Of a stretch of DNA of 64,000 nt, positions 27,126-36,600 are shown piece by piece. The position numbers and the translations under genes are program-made. The DNA is from Arthrobacter jiangjiafuii (GTDB lineage Bacteria; Actinomycetota; Actinomycetes; Actinomycetales; Micrococcaceae), in NCBI RefSeq assembly GCF_018622995.1, contig NZ_CP076022.1, positions 1,426,001 through 1,490,000 on the forward strand, given 5' to 3'. The first letter of the stretch is position 1. Each line of letters opens with the position of its first letter. The notes beneath the pieces were generated by a model that saw only the letters and a program-made list of their open reading frames with translations, did not search any database and was not told the origin of the DNA.

Positions 27126-29237
27126 GTGGCGCCCCCGAACACTGAGTACAACGCCCGCCACCTTTCCGTCCTGGAAGGGCTAGAAGCCGTCCGGAAGCGT
27201 CCGGGTATGTACATCGGCTCCACCGACTCCCGCGGGCTGATGCACTGTCTCTGGGAGATCATCGACAACTCCGTCGATGAGGCCCTGGCCGGCTACGGGC
27301 AGAGCATCAAGGTGATCCTGCATCCGGACGGCTCGGTGGAAATCCACGACGACGGCCGCGGCATCCCGGTGGACATTGAACCCAAGACCGGACTCACCGG
27401 CGTCGAGGTGGTCTTCACGAAACTGCACGCCGGCGGCAAATTCGGCGGCGGCTCCTACGCCGCATCAGGCGGACTGCACGGCGTGGGCGCTTCCGTGGTC
27501 AACGCGCTCTCCTCCCGCCTGGACGTCCAGGTGGACCGCGCCGGGAAGACCTACCAGATGAACTTCCGCCGCGGCGAGCCCGGGCATTTCGCCGACACCG
27601 GCAAGTCTCCGAGCCCCGACGCGAAGTTCTCACCGTTCCTCGAAAGCTCCAGCCTTGAGGTGGTCGGCAAGGCCAAGCGCGGCGTCACCGGAACCCGGAT
27701 CCGCTACTGGGCTGACCGGCAGATCTTCACCCCCGATGCCAAGTTCTCCTATACCGAACTGCAGGACCGCGCCCGGCAGACCTCGTTCCTGATTCCGGGA
27801 CTGCGGATCACCCTCCGCGACGAACGCCGCCTTCCCGGCACACCGGGAGAAGCCGGCCCGGTGGAGGAAGTGTTCCAGCACGACGGCGGGATCGCCGAGT
27901 TTGTCGAGTTCCTGGCCGCAGACGCAGCTGTCACGGACATCTGGCGCCTTCAGGGCAGCGGCAAGTTCAAGGAATCCGTTCCTGTGCTGGATGCCTCCGG
28001 GCACAGCAAGATCACCGAAGTGGAGCGGGAATGTGAAGTCGACATCGCGCTGCGCTGGGGGATCGGCTACGAAACGAACATCCGCAGCTTCGTCAACATC
28101 ATCTCCACCCCCAAGGGAGGAACCCACCAGGCCGGCTTCGAGCAGGCGCTGCTCAAGACGTTCCGCAAGGTTATTGAAGCCAATGCACGCAAGCTCAAGG
28201 CCGGCAACGACAAAATCGAGAAGGACGATGTCTTCGCCGGCCTGACCGCAGTGCTGACCGTCCGGCTGGCCGAGCCACAGTTCGAAGGCCAGACCAAGGA
28301 GATCCTGGGCACCTCGGCCGTGCGGGCCATCGTGGCCAAGGTTGTGGACAAGGAAATCTCCGCCCGCCTGAACTCCACCGCCCGCAACGACAAGTCCCAG
28401 TCGGCGCTGCTGCTGGAAAAGGTCGTTTCGGAGATGAAATCCCGGATCTCCGCGCGCGTCCACAAGGAGACCCAGCGGCGCAAGAACGCCCTGGAAACCT
28501 CCTCCATGCCCGTGAAGCTGGCCGATTGCCGGATTGACGACAACGAGCGCTCCGAACTGTTCATCGTCGAAGGTGACAGCGCGCTCGGCACCGCCAAGCT
28601 GGCGCGGTCCTCCGACTACCAGGCGCTGCTGCCGATCCGCGGCAAGATCCTGAACGTGCAGAAGGCCTCGGTGGCGGACATGCTCTCCAACGCCGAGTGC
28701 GCAGCCCTGATCCAGGTGGTCGGGGCCGGGTCCGGGCGCAGCTTCCAGCTTGACGCCGCCCGGTACGGCAAGGTCATCTTCATGACCGACGCCGACGTCG
28801 ACGGCGCGCACATCCGCACGCTGCTGCTGACGCTGTTCTTCCGCTACATGCGCCCGCTGGTCGAGGCCGGCCGCGTCTACGCCGCCGTTCCGCCGCTGCA
28901 CCGGGTGGAGGTCATCAACCACGGCGCCAAAGCCAACGAGATGATCTACACCTACAGCGAGAAGGAGCTGCACCAGCTGCTCGCGAAGCTGCAGAAGGAC
29001 GGCAAGAACTACAAGGAGCCGATCCAGCGGTACAAGGGTTTGGGTGAAATGGATGCAGACCAGCTGGCCGAAACCACCATGGATCCGCGGCACCGGACCC
29101 TGCGCAGGGTCCGGATCGACCAGGCGGCCGACGCCGAACGCGCCTTTGAACTGCTGATGGGCAGCGACGTCGCTCCGCGCAAGGACTTCATCGTGGCCGG
29201 GGCGGCGATGCTGGACCGCGACCGGATCGACGCCTAA
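27126..29237 (+). CDS. parE: DNA topoisomerase IV / second type II topoisomerase, subunit B
   Basis: 703 residues. The GHKL ATPase domain has EIIDNSVDEAL, DGRGIPVD and GGLHGVGASVVNALS. The transducer domain follows. The TOPRIM domain has EGDSALGTAK, PIRGKILNV and DADVDGAHI, then the GyrB/ParE C-terminal PLHRVEV...YKGLGEM. It pairs with ParC at 45.3 kb to form a decatenating enzyme distinct from gyrase. The EGDSALG form (not EGDSAGG) marks the ParE-like actinobacterial group. I use GTG 27126, which has GAGGAG upstream and starts the conserved region. The frame extends to 27015. Confidence 0.93.
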   Translation: MAPPNTEYNARHLSVLEGLEAVRKRPGMYIGSTDSRGLMHCLWEIIDNSVDEALAGYGQSIKVILHPDGSVEIHDDGRGIPVDIEPKTGLTGVEVVFTKLHAGGKFGGGSYAASGGLHGVGASVVNALSSRLDVQVDRAGKTYQMNFRRGEPGHFADTGKSPSPDAKFSPFLESSSLEVVGKAKRGVTGTRIRYWADRQIFTPDAKFSYTELQDRARQTSFLIPGLRITLRDERRLPGTPGEAGPVEEVFQHDGGIAEFVEFLAADAAVTDIWRLQGSGKFKESVPVLDASGHSKITEVERECEVDIALRWGIGYETNIRSFVNIISTPKGGTHQAGFEQALLKTFRKVIEANARKLKAGNDKIEKDDVFAGLTAVLTVRLAEPQFEGQTKEILGTSAVRAIVAKVVDKEISARLNSTARNDKSQSALLLEKVVSEMKSRISARVHKETQRRKNALETSSMPVKLADCRIDDNERSELFIVEGDSALGTAKLARSSDYQALLPIRGKILNVQKASVADMLSNAECAALIQVVGAGSGRSFQLDAARYGKVIFMTDADVDGAHIRTLLLTLFFRYMRPLVEAGRVYAAVPPLHRVEVINHGAKANEMIYTYSEKELHQLLAKLQKDGKNYKEPIQRYKGLGEMDADQLAETTMDPRHRTLRRVRIDQAADAERAFELLMGSDVAPRKDFIVAGAAMLDRDRIDA

Positions 29238-29318
29238 CCTCTCAGGTCAGTACGCCTGGCCGGATCGAGCCGGGGGGCTGGACCGGATCGAGCCGGAGAA
29301 ACCTGGACCGGATCGAGC
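29220..29318. repeat. Short spaced repeats (CCGGATCGA) at the parE/M56 convergent junction
   Basis: ACCGGATCGA occurs at the very end of parE (29221-29230) and again, with CCGGATCGAGC, at 29260, 29283 and 29308. The last three are spaced 23 and 25 bases apart. The full unit reads CTGGACCGGATCGAGCCGG. No terminator stem is obvious in this 117-base gap. Confidence 0.7.
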
Positions 29319-29354
29319 GATACCGGGCTCAGCGGCTTCCCCGGCGACCCGGGC

Positions 29355-30320
29355 TCATACGATGCCCGGGGCCACCAGGAGCGTTGTGGGCACGGCCAGG
29401 AGCAGTCCGGAGAGTATCAGGACCGCGGTGCGCTGCCAGGCCGGCAGGGGAGGCTGGGGCGTGAGGAGGCGGCTCAGGCGGTGGACCGTGCCCAGCTGTT
29501 CCAGTTCGTCGGGGCTGCCCAGCAGCGGGGTGCTCACGGCGGGAGCCGGAATACCGCGGTCAGTGGGGGCTGCACCCGTTCCGACGATCGCCACCGCCCG
29601 CACCAGGGTCTCGGATGGCACCTGCGCCAGGGCGTCGTCGTCGGCCAGCATTTCAATCAGTTCGTTCACGGACTGCTGGGCCAGCTGGGACGTGGGCAGC
29701 CAGGGCAAGGCGGCGCGCCAGGCGGCGAAAGCCCACAGGAGCAGATGGTGATGCTGGGCGAGGTGGGCCTTTTCGTGGGTCAGCACGGCCGAGAGTTCGT
29801 CGTCGGAGAGCATGTCCAGCAGGCCGTCGGAGAGCACCGTGACGGATCGGGCTCCACCGGGCAGGCAGTAGGCCACCGGGGTGGGGTGGTTGATGACCAC
29901 CGTGGCCGGGCGGGTGGCAGACGGTGAGCTCAGCAGCGTCAGCATGTCGCGGTGCCGGTTGCGGCTGCGGCGGATCCGGTAGTACGTGAGCAGCAGGGTG
30001 AAGAGCAGGTGTGCGGTCAGCAGCACGGCGGCGCTGAGGGCAAACACGTGCACGAGGCCCAGCGTGGTGGCGGGGGCGCCGTTGAGCAGGATATTCCCCA
30101 GCCCGCGCAGGGCATCGATCAGGTTCGGGCCCAGGGGCTCCAGGCCCCACGTGAGCATGGCCCCGATCATGGACAGCCCACCGGCCAGTGCTATGGCCTG
30201 CCACAGCACCAGGGCGGTGAATGGGGACCGTGCCGGCCACTTCGCCCGGGACAGGGCAATCGGAACCGGCCACGCCAGCACGAGGGCCAGCGCAGCAAGG
30301 CAATATGAGGCCCAGAACAC
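29355..30320 (-). CDS. M56 family membrane metallopeptidase (BlaR1/MecR1-like, no sensor domain)
   Basis: 321 residues with about four membrane helices (near 5-25, 37-58, 90-112 and 285-318). The zinc site is HEKAH at 182-186, with a downstream glutamate in NELIEMLADD. Unlike BlaR1 there is no extracellular penicillin-binding domain. M56 peptidases of this type inactivate the BlaI-type repressor encoded next to them. The gene lies 27 bases downstream of the BlaI gene on the same strand. The pair is divergent from the cytochrome bd operon, so it probably responds to a respiratory or envelope signal, not beta-lactams. Confidence 0.9.
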   Translation of the reverse strand: MFWASYCLAALALVLAWPVPIALSRAKWPARSPFTALVLWQAIALAGGLSMIGAMLTWGLEPLGPNLIDALRGLGNILLNGAPATTLGLVHVFALSAAVLLTAHLLFTLLLTYYRIRRSRNRHRDMLTLLSSPSATRPATVVINHPTPVAYCLPGGARSVTVLSDGLLDMLSDDELSAVLTHEKAHLAQHHHLLLWAFAAWRAALPWLPTSQLAQQSVNELIEMLADDDALAQVPSETLVRAVAIVGTGAAPTDRGIPAPAVSTPLLGSPDELEQLGTVHRLSRLLTPQPPLPAWQRTAVLILSGLLLAVPTTLLVAPGIV

Positions 30321-30347
30321 CGCGGCGGAGGGGAGTTGCGGCCGGGG

Positions 30348-30725
30348 TCAGGCGCCGCCGAGCAGCCGGCGCAGGGTTTCCGCTTCCTTGACTGACACCG
30401 AGCCGACGAACCGGGCCAGTACCGCCTCGCGGTCCGTTACGGAGCCGAGGACCTCATGCATGAGCTCAGCCGTGTGTTCAGCCTTGGACGTGATGGCACG
30501 GTACCGGTGCGGGCGGATGTTCCGCTCCCGCTGTACCAGACCCTTTTTCTCCAGCCGTGAAAGCACGGTCAGGATGGTGGTGACCGCCAGGCCCTTGCCC
30601 AGGCCGGTGCCGGCGGACGGGTTGGCCTCGGCCAGTTTCTCACGCAGTTCGTTGGCCGTTGCGGCCTCGGACGACTCCCACAGGAGGTCCATTGTTGCCC
30701 GCTCCAGCTCGCCGAGGGTAGCCAT
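30348..30725 (-). CDS. BlaI/MecI/CopY family transcriptional repressor
   Basis: 125 residues from ATG 30725. The winged-helix domain covers residues 1-75 (GELERATMDLLWE, then TTILTVLSRLEKKGLVQRER). A C-terminal dimerisation helix carries the region (VLARFVGS) where related repressors are cut by the partner M56 peptidase. Divergent from cydA over 220 bases. Two identical-arm palindromes in that gap are the likely operators. No beta-lactamase gene is nearby, so control of the bd oxidase operon is the most economical reading (inference). Confidence 0.93.
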   Translation of the reverse strand: MATLGELERATMDLLWESSEAATANELREKLAEANPSAGTGLGKGLAVTTILTVLSRLEKKGLVQRERNIRPHRYRAITSKAEHTAELMHEVLGSVTDREAVLARFVGSVSVKEAETLRRLLGGA

Positions 30726-30843
30726 CTGATGTTCCCGTCTTTCCACTAAATCCGCCGGCCCTGGCCGCTCCGTGATTATCGCGGAGGTGCCGGGACCGGA
30801 GGAGGGTCAATATCCCTCTAATGTACAGGGTTTCCGGGGCTGG

Positions 30844-30860
30844 TTCTACATCACGTAGAA
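30844..30860 (+). promoter_or_regulatory. Operator palindrome O1 (putative BlaI site) before cydA
   Basis: TTCTAC-ATCAC-GTAGAA, perfect 6-bp arms. It would overlap the -35 region of a TAGGAT promoter element at 30879-30884. Confidence 0.7.
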
Positions 30861-30900
30861 AAGTCTTGGGAAGTGTTCTAGGATCGTCAGCAGAATGAAC

Positions 30901-30917
30901 TTCTACCGTCTGTAGAA
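30901..30917 (+). promoter_or_regulatory. Operator palindrome O2 (putative BlaI site) before cydA
   Basis: TTCTAC-CGTCT-GTAGAA, the same arms as O1, centred 57 bases downstream of it and 37 bases before the cydA start. It would lie in the transcribed leader just after the predicted start point. Confidence 0.7.
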
Positions 30918-30945
30918 CTTCTGGTCCGAGTAAAGGAAACATCCC

Positions 30946-32586
30946 TTGGAAGCACTCGATATTGCCCGCTGGCAGTTTGGCATCACCACGGTTTACCACT
31001 TCCTCATGGTGCCCCTGACCATCGGCCTGGGGCTGGTGGTGGCTACTCTGCAGACCATGTGGGTCCGCACCGGAAAAGAGCAGTACCTGCGGATGACCAA
31101 GTTCTGGGGCAAGCTGTTCCTGATCAACTTCATCATGGGTGTGGCCACCGGCCTGGTGCAGGAATTCCAATTCGGCATGGCCTGGAGCGAATACAGCCGC
31201 TTCGTTGGTGACGTCTTCGGCGCACCGCTGGCCTTGGAATCCCTCCTGGCCTTCTTCACCGAGTCGGTCTTCCTGGGCCTGTGGATCTTCGGCTGGAATC
31301 GGCTGCCCAAGAAACTGCACCTGGCAACCATCTGGATCGCCACCCTTGCATCTGTGCTCTCGGCCTACTTCATCCTCGCTGCCAACTCCTGGATGCAGCA
31401 CCCCGTGGGTGTTGAAATGGTGGACGGCCGCCCGGTCCTGAACGATATCTGGGCCGTGCTGACCAACAACACCCTGCTCGTTGCTTTTCCGCACCAGATC
31501 ACCGCTGCCCTTTCGGTGGCCGGCGGCTTCCTGCTGGGTATCGCCTGGTTCCACCTCTGGAAGCGGCGCAGGGACGGCATCGACACCGTCAATGCCGACG
31601 GTACGGTGACCGTCGGTTCGCGCCCGGAAACCGGCCGCGACACGACCGACCACAGTGTCTGGATCAAATCCCTGCGTATCGGTGCTGTCGTCGCGATGAT
31701 CTCCTTTGCCGGAACGGCCATCACCGGTGACCTGCAGGGCAAGCTCATGTTTGATCAGCAGCCCATGAAGATGGCCGCAGCCGAAGCCGCCTGCCACGAC
31801 GGCACCTCCTTCTCGATCCTCTCCGTCGGCGATGTCGGCGCCAAGAACTGCGACGACGTCACGGCGGTCATCGAGGTCCCCGGTCTGTTGTCCTTCCTGG
31901 CCAACAACGACTTCGATACCGAGGTCAAGGGTGTCAACACCCTGATTCCGGAATACCAGGAGGCCTACGGCACGCACATTCCCGACGATCCCAAGTACGG
32001 GGAGCAGGCCGGCACCGAGATTGACTACCTGCCGGTGATGTCGGTGACCTACTGGGGCTTCCGCATCATGATCGGCTTCGGCGGTGTTGCCGCAGTTGCC
32101 GCAGCCGCTGCCCTGTGGGTGACCCGCAAGGGCACCGTGCCGGCGTCCAAGTGGCTGATGCGGCTGGCCGTGTTTGGCATCCTTGCCCCGTTCGGCGCCA
32201 ACAGCGCCGGCTGGATCTTCACCGAGATGGGCCGCCAGCCCTTTGTCGTGGCGCCCAACCCGAGCTTCACCGGCATCGACCAGGTGTTCATGTTCACCGC
32301 CTCCGCGGTGTCGCCGGGGGTCTCGCGGGCCGAGCTGCTGTTCTCGCTCGCCGCCTTCGTCCTGGTCTATCTGGCCCTGCTGATCGTGGAAGTGAGGCTG
32401 CTGTTCAAGTTCACCCGCGGCGGTGTTCCCTCCGCAATGCCCGAACTGCTGCACGGTGACGGGCACGACGGCGGCTCCTCCGGCGGCATGGATTCCGCCG
32501 GCGGCGACGACGGCTCCGGCAGCGACGGATCCGGCGGCACCACCAAGACCAAGCAGCCCGACGATGTCCTCGGCTTTGCCTACTAG
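30946..32586 (+). CDS. cydA: Cytochrome bd ubiquinol/menaquinol oxidase subunit I
   Basis: Quinol-oxidising, haem-bearing subunit of the high-affinity bd oxidase. 546 residues with nine or so helices. Family markers: N-terminal LDIARWQFGITTVYHFLMVP with the haem histidine, SNSW-like AANSWMQHPVG, the short Q-loop form, and GWIFTEMGRQPF. The C-terminus is an unusual Gly/Ser/Asp-rich tail (about 505-540). The start is TTG 30946 preceded by AAAGGAAA. It leads the operon cydA-cydB-cydDC; two palindromes upstream suggest repression by the divergent BlaI protein. Confidence 0.97.
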   Translation: MEALDIARWQFGITTVYHFLMVPLTIGLGLVVATLQTMWVRTGKEQYLRMTKFWGKLFLINFIMGVATGLVQEFQFGMAWSEYSRFVGDVFGAPLALESLLAFFTESVFLGLWIFGWNRLPKKLHLATIWIATLASVLSAYFILAANSWMQHPVGVEMVDGRPVLNDIWAVLTNNTLLVAFPHQITAALSVAGGFLLGIAWFHLWKRRRDGIDTVNADGTVTVGSRPETGRDTTDHSVWIKSLRIGAVVAMISFAGTAITGDLQGKLMFDQQPMKMAAAEAACHDGTSFSILSVGDVGAKNCDDVTAVIEVPGLLSFLANNDFDTEVKGVNTLIPEYQEAYGTHIPDDPKYGEQAGTEIDYLPVMSVTYWGFRIMIGFGGVAAVAAAAALWVTRKGTVPASKWLMRLAVFGILAPFGANSAGWIFTEMGRQPFVVAPNPSFTGIDQVFMFTASAVSPGVSRAELLFSLAAFVLVYLALLIVEVRLLFKFTRGGVPSAMPELLHGDGHDGGSSGGMDSAGGDDGSGSDGSGGTTKTKQPDDVLGFAY

Positions 32587-32604
32587 ACGCTCTGGAGACC
32601 AGTT

Positions 32605-33624
32605 GTGATTTCGCTACCTACCCTGTGGTTCATCGTCCTGGCCTTTCTCTGGACCGGCTACCTCTTCCTCGAAGGATTCGACCTCGGTGTCGGCATGCTC
32701 ATGAAGCTCATGGGCCGCACCGAGAAGGACCGCCGGGTCATGCTCAACACCATCGGCCCGGTCTGGGACGGCAACGAGGTGTGGCTGATCACCGCCGGGG
32801 CCATGACCTTTGCAACTTTCCCGCTCTGGTACGCCGCCCTGTTCTCGGCCCTCTACATCCCGCTGGTGTTCGTGCTGCTCGGCCTGATCTTCCGGGCCGT
32901 GTCAATTGAGTACCGCGGCAAGCACAACGATGACCGGTGGCGCAGCCGCTGGGACTGGGCCATGGCGCTGGGCTCCTTCGTGTCCGCGTTCGGCGTCGGC
33001 GCCGCGCTGGCCCTGACCACCACCGGGCTGCCGCTGAACGAGAACGGCGACCGGGTGGGTGGGGCCTTCGCCTGGTTCAACGGCTACGCCGTGCTGGGCG
33101 GCTTCGCCGTCGTCGCCTTCTGCCTGGTCCACGCCTGCGCCTTCCTGGCGCTGAAGACCCGTGGCGACATCGAGGTGCGCGCCCGCCGCGCCGTCGTCCG
33201 CTGGCTGCCGCTGGGCGTGCTCCCGATGGCCGCCTGGGCCATTGTGGTGCAGCTGCAGAACGGCAAGGCGCTGACCCTGATTCCGCTGGTGATCGCCGTA
33301 GCGGCCGTGGTGCTGGCCTGGATCACGGCACGCCGCGGCCGCGAAGGCTGGAGCTTCACGTGGATGGGTTTGTTCCTGGTGGCCGGAGTAGTCACCATCT
33401 TCGCCTCGCTGTACCCGAATGTGCTGCCCTCCACTTTGGATCCGGCCTGGAGCCTGACCGTGGACAACGCCTCCTCCTCCGATTACACCCTGACCGTGAT
33501 CTCCTGGGTTTCACTGTTCGGCCTGCCCCTGGTGGTGCTCTACCAGGGCTGGACCTATTGGGTCTTCCGTAAGCGCATCACGGCTGCGTCGATTCCGGCT
33601 GCCCACACGGTGAACGCGCAGTGA
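32605..33624 (+). CDS. cydB: Cytochrome bd oxidase subunit II
   Basis: 339 residues with about eight helices. N-terminal FLWTGYLFLEGFDLGVGML, GPVWDGNEVWLI and FRAVSIEYRGKH are classic CydB motifs. It is the partner of CydA in the bd complex. The start is GTG 32605, 18 bases after cydA. Its stop overlaps the GTG start of cydDC by four bases, so all three genes are translated together. Confidence 0.97.
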   Translation: MISLPTLWFIVLAFLWTGYLFLEGFDLGVGMLMKLMGRTEKDRRVMLNTIGPVWDGNEVWLITAGAMTFATFPLWYAALFSALYIPLVFVLLGLIFRAVSIEYRGKHNDDRWRSRWDWAMALGSFVSAFGVGAALALTTTGLPLNENGDRVGGAFAWFNGYAVLGGFAVVAFCLVHACAFLALKTRGDIEVRARRAVVRWLPLGVLPMAAWAIVVQLQNGKALTLIPLVIAVAAVVLAWITARRGREGWSFTWMGLFLVAGVVTIFASLYPNVLPSTLDPAWSLTVDNASSSDYTLTVISWVSLFGLPLVVLYQGWTYWVFRKRITAASIPAAHTVNAQ

Positions 33625-36600
33625 AACCGGTCCTTCCGGTCAGTGCTGCCAGCCGGCGGGCGCTGTACCTCCTGGGACTCCTGGCTGCCGTCAAGGCCGC
33701 CGGCCTGGTGCTGCTGGCCACCGGCATAGCCGCCGGCGTGGCCGGGCTGGCCGCCGGCGGCCCCGATTGGCGCTGGGTGCTGGCCAACGGCGTCGCCGGC
33801 GCGGCGCTGCGGTCACTGGCGGTCTGGGGCACTGAGACGGTGTCCCAGCGGGCAGCGGCCGGGGTCAAGGAGGAACTGCGTGCCTCCCTCACCAAACGCG
33901 TGCTCGACGACGGCGGCAGCGTTCCGGGAATGGGCAGCGGCGCGCTGAGCGTCCTGATCACCCGCGGCCTGGACGGCCTGGATAACTACTACGCCAAGTA
34001 CCTGCCCGCCCTGGTGACCTGCGCCGTCGTGCCCCTGCTGGTGGGACTGCGGATCCTCTCCGCGGACTGGCTCAGCGCGCTCGTGGTGGTGCTGACCGTG
34101 CCGCTGATTCCGGTGTTCATGATCCTGATCGGCCTGCACACCGGCGACAAGACGGCGGCAGCCGTGGATGCCCTGAACCGGCTTTCGGACAACATGCTTG
34201 AACTGGCCAAGGGGCTGCCGGTCCTGGTGGGCCTGGGCCGGGCGCGTGCGCAGACCCGCGCACTGCGCGACGTCGCCGACCGTTACCGGCTCCGCACCCT
34301 GGAAACCCTGCGGGTGGCGTTCCTGTCCTCCATGGCGCTGGAACTGATCGCCACTATCTCAGTGGCCCTGGTGGCCGTTGTGATCGGCGTGCGCCTGGTC
34401 AACGGAGACATGTCGCTGGAACTGGGCCTGCTGGCCCTGATCCTGGCCCCCGAGTGCTACCAGCCGCTGCGTGATCTGGGCACCGCCCACCACGCCAGCG
34501 AGGACGGACTGGAAGCCCTCAAACGCACCAACGCCGTGCTGGATGCCCCCGCGGCTGTGTCGCTGGTGCCGGAAAAGGCAGGCTCGGCCGGGCGTCCGGC
34601 TGGAGCGGGCCTGGCGGTGTCCGGGCTGAGCATCCGGTACGCCGGTCGGCCGCAGCCGGCGGTTTCAAACCTGAGCTTCACCGTGCCCAGCGGCAGCATC
34701 GCTGCCCTGACCGGACCCAGCGGCACCGGCAAGACCTCGGTGCTGGAGGCACTCGCCGGGCTGCGCCGCAGCGGCGGTGACACCACGATCGAAGGCACCG
34801 TAGCCGGTGTGGACCGGGCAGCGGTTGCCTGGATTCCGCAGCACCCGGTGCTGGTGGAGGATACTGCCGCCGCCGAGATCGCCCTCTATTCCGGACTGGA
34901 CGCGCAGGAGGGACGGCAGGCTGCCATCGAGGCCTTGACCGCCATCGATTCCCTGCACCTGCTGGACGCATGCACCGCCGACCTGAGCCCGGGGGAGCAG
35001 CGGCGGGTCGCCGTCGCCCGTGCCCTGGCCCGGGTCGCCTGTCAGCCGCAGGTGCGCATCCTCCTCGCCGACGAGCCGACCGCACACCTGGATGCCCGTA
35101 GCGCTGCCGCCGTTATCGAGGCGCTCGAACGCCTGCGCGGAAGCGTGACCGTGCTGCTGGTGGCCCATGACCAGGACGCCGCAGCGATTGCCGGGCAGCT
35201 GATTCCGGTGACGAATCATCAGGGGGACGCCGCGCAGGAGACAGCCGCTGCCGGCGCCGTCCGCGACGCCGGGGCTGCATCGTTGGCCGGTTCCGCCGCT
35301 TTGGCCGGTTCCGACGCCGACAGTCTTTCCGGCAACGAACCGGACGGCCGCCGCGACACCGGTCCCGCCGCCGCTCCTGCACCAACCGCTTCTTCCGCCC
35401 GCTGGCAGGAGGAGCTCGCCGATACCGGCACCCACCCGGTGCACCAGCCGCTGTGGAAAAACCTCATGGTCCTGCGCCCCTGGAGCCGGCAGTTCCTGCT
35501 GGCACTGTTCCTGGGCACCGGCGCCACGCTCTTTGCCGTTGCCCTGACCTCGCTGTCCGGCTGGCTGATTGTCCGTGCGTACGAACAGCCTCCGATCCTG
35601 TTGCTGCTCATGGCGATCGTGGGCGTGCGGTTCTTCGGCATCGGCCGGTCGATCCTGCGGTACATGGAACGGCTGCGCCTGCACGACGCCGTCTTCCGGG
35701 GCACCAACTCGATCCGGATCCGGCTCTGGAACGGGCTGCTGCAGCGCCCCGAGGGGTGGCGCCGGCTTGCCCGCGGCGGCGGTGCCCTGGAACGCCTGGT
35801 CGGTGATGTGGACGAGCTGCGCGATATCGCGCCCCGTGTCGTCTTCGCACCGCTGACCGGATTCTTCACCGCGGTGGCCGCCTGCATCGCCACCGGCCTG
35901 CTGCTGCCCGAGGCGCTGCCCGCCCAAATCGGAGTCTGCGTGGCCGGACTCCTCCTCGCTCCGCTGCTGGCCCACGCCGCCGACTCCGCTGCCCGCGCCG
36001 CAACCGTGCGCCTGCAGTCCCGGTCCATGTCCGCCATGGCCCGACTGCTCTCTGCGGCACCGGACCTGGAAGCCAACGCCAGTGCCACCGCCGTCTTTGC
36101 CCGGCAGCAGGAACTCGACGCCCGTGCCGGCGCAGCGGTCCGCCGCAGCGCCTGGGCACAAGGTCTGGCCAACGCCCTCACGGCCTTGGTCTGCTCCCTC
36201 GGCGCGCTGTACATGCTCACGCTGGCTGGCTCGGTGCCCGCTACGGTGGCCGCCGTCGTCGTACTTATGCAGCTGGCCCTGATCGAAGCGTTCGTTGCGG
36301 TCAACGGGTCCATCCAGCAGTTCACTGCCTGGCGGACGCTCGGCGACAAGGTCCTGCCGGATCTGGGGACCGACGACGTCGAGCCCCGGGAAGCGTCCGG
36401 GGATGAGCTGGACGATGAGTTGGGCGAGCGGCACGACGGTCCGGAGCCGGAAATCCCCGCCGTGGAAACCGTGCAGCTGCGCGGCATCAGCTACAGCTAT
36501 CCGGGCCAAACCCGGCCGGTCTTCGAAAACCTGGACCTGGACCTGGAGCGCGGCTCCTGGCTGGCGGTCACCGGAGAATCCGGCAGCGGAAAATCCACGC

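Noticed and set aside
29355-30725. Beta-lactam resistance module (BlaR1-BlaI)
   Set aside because: The M56 protein lacks a penicillin-binding sensor domain and no beta-lactamase or PBP gene is adjacent; the divergent operon is cytochrome bd.
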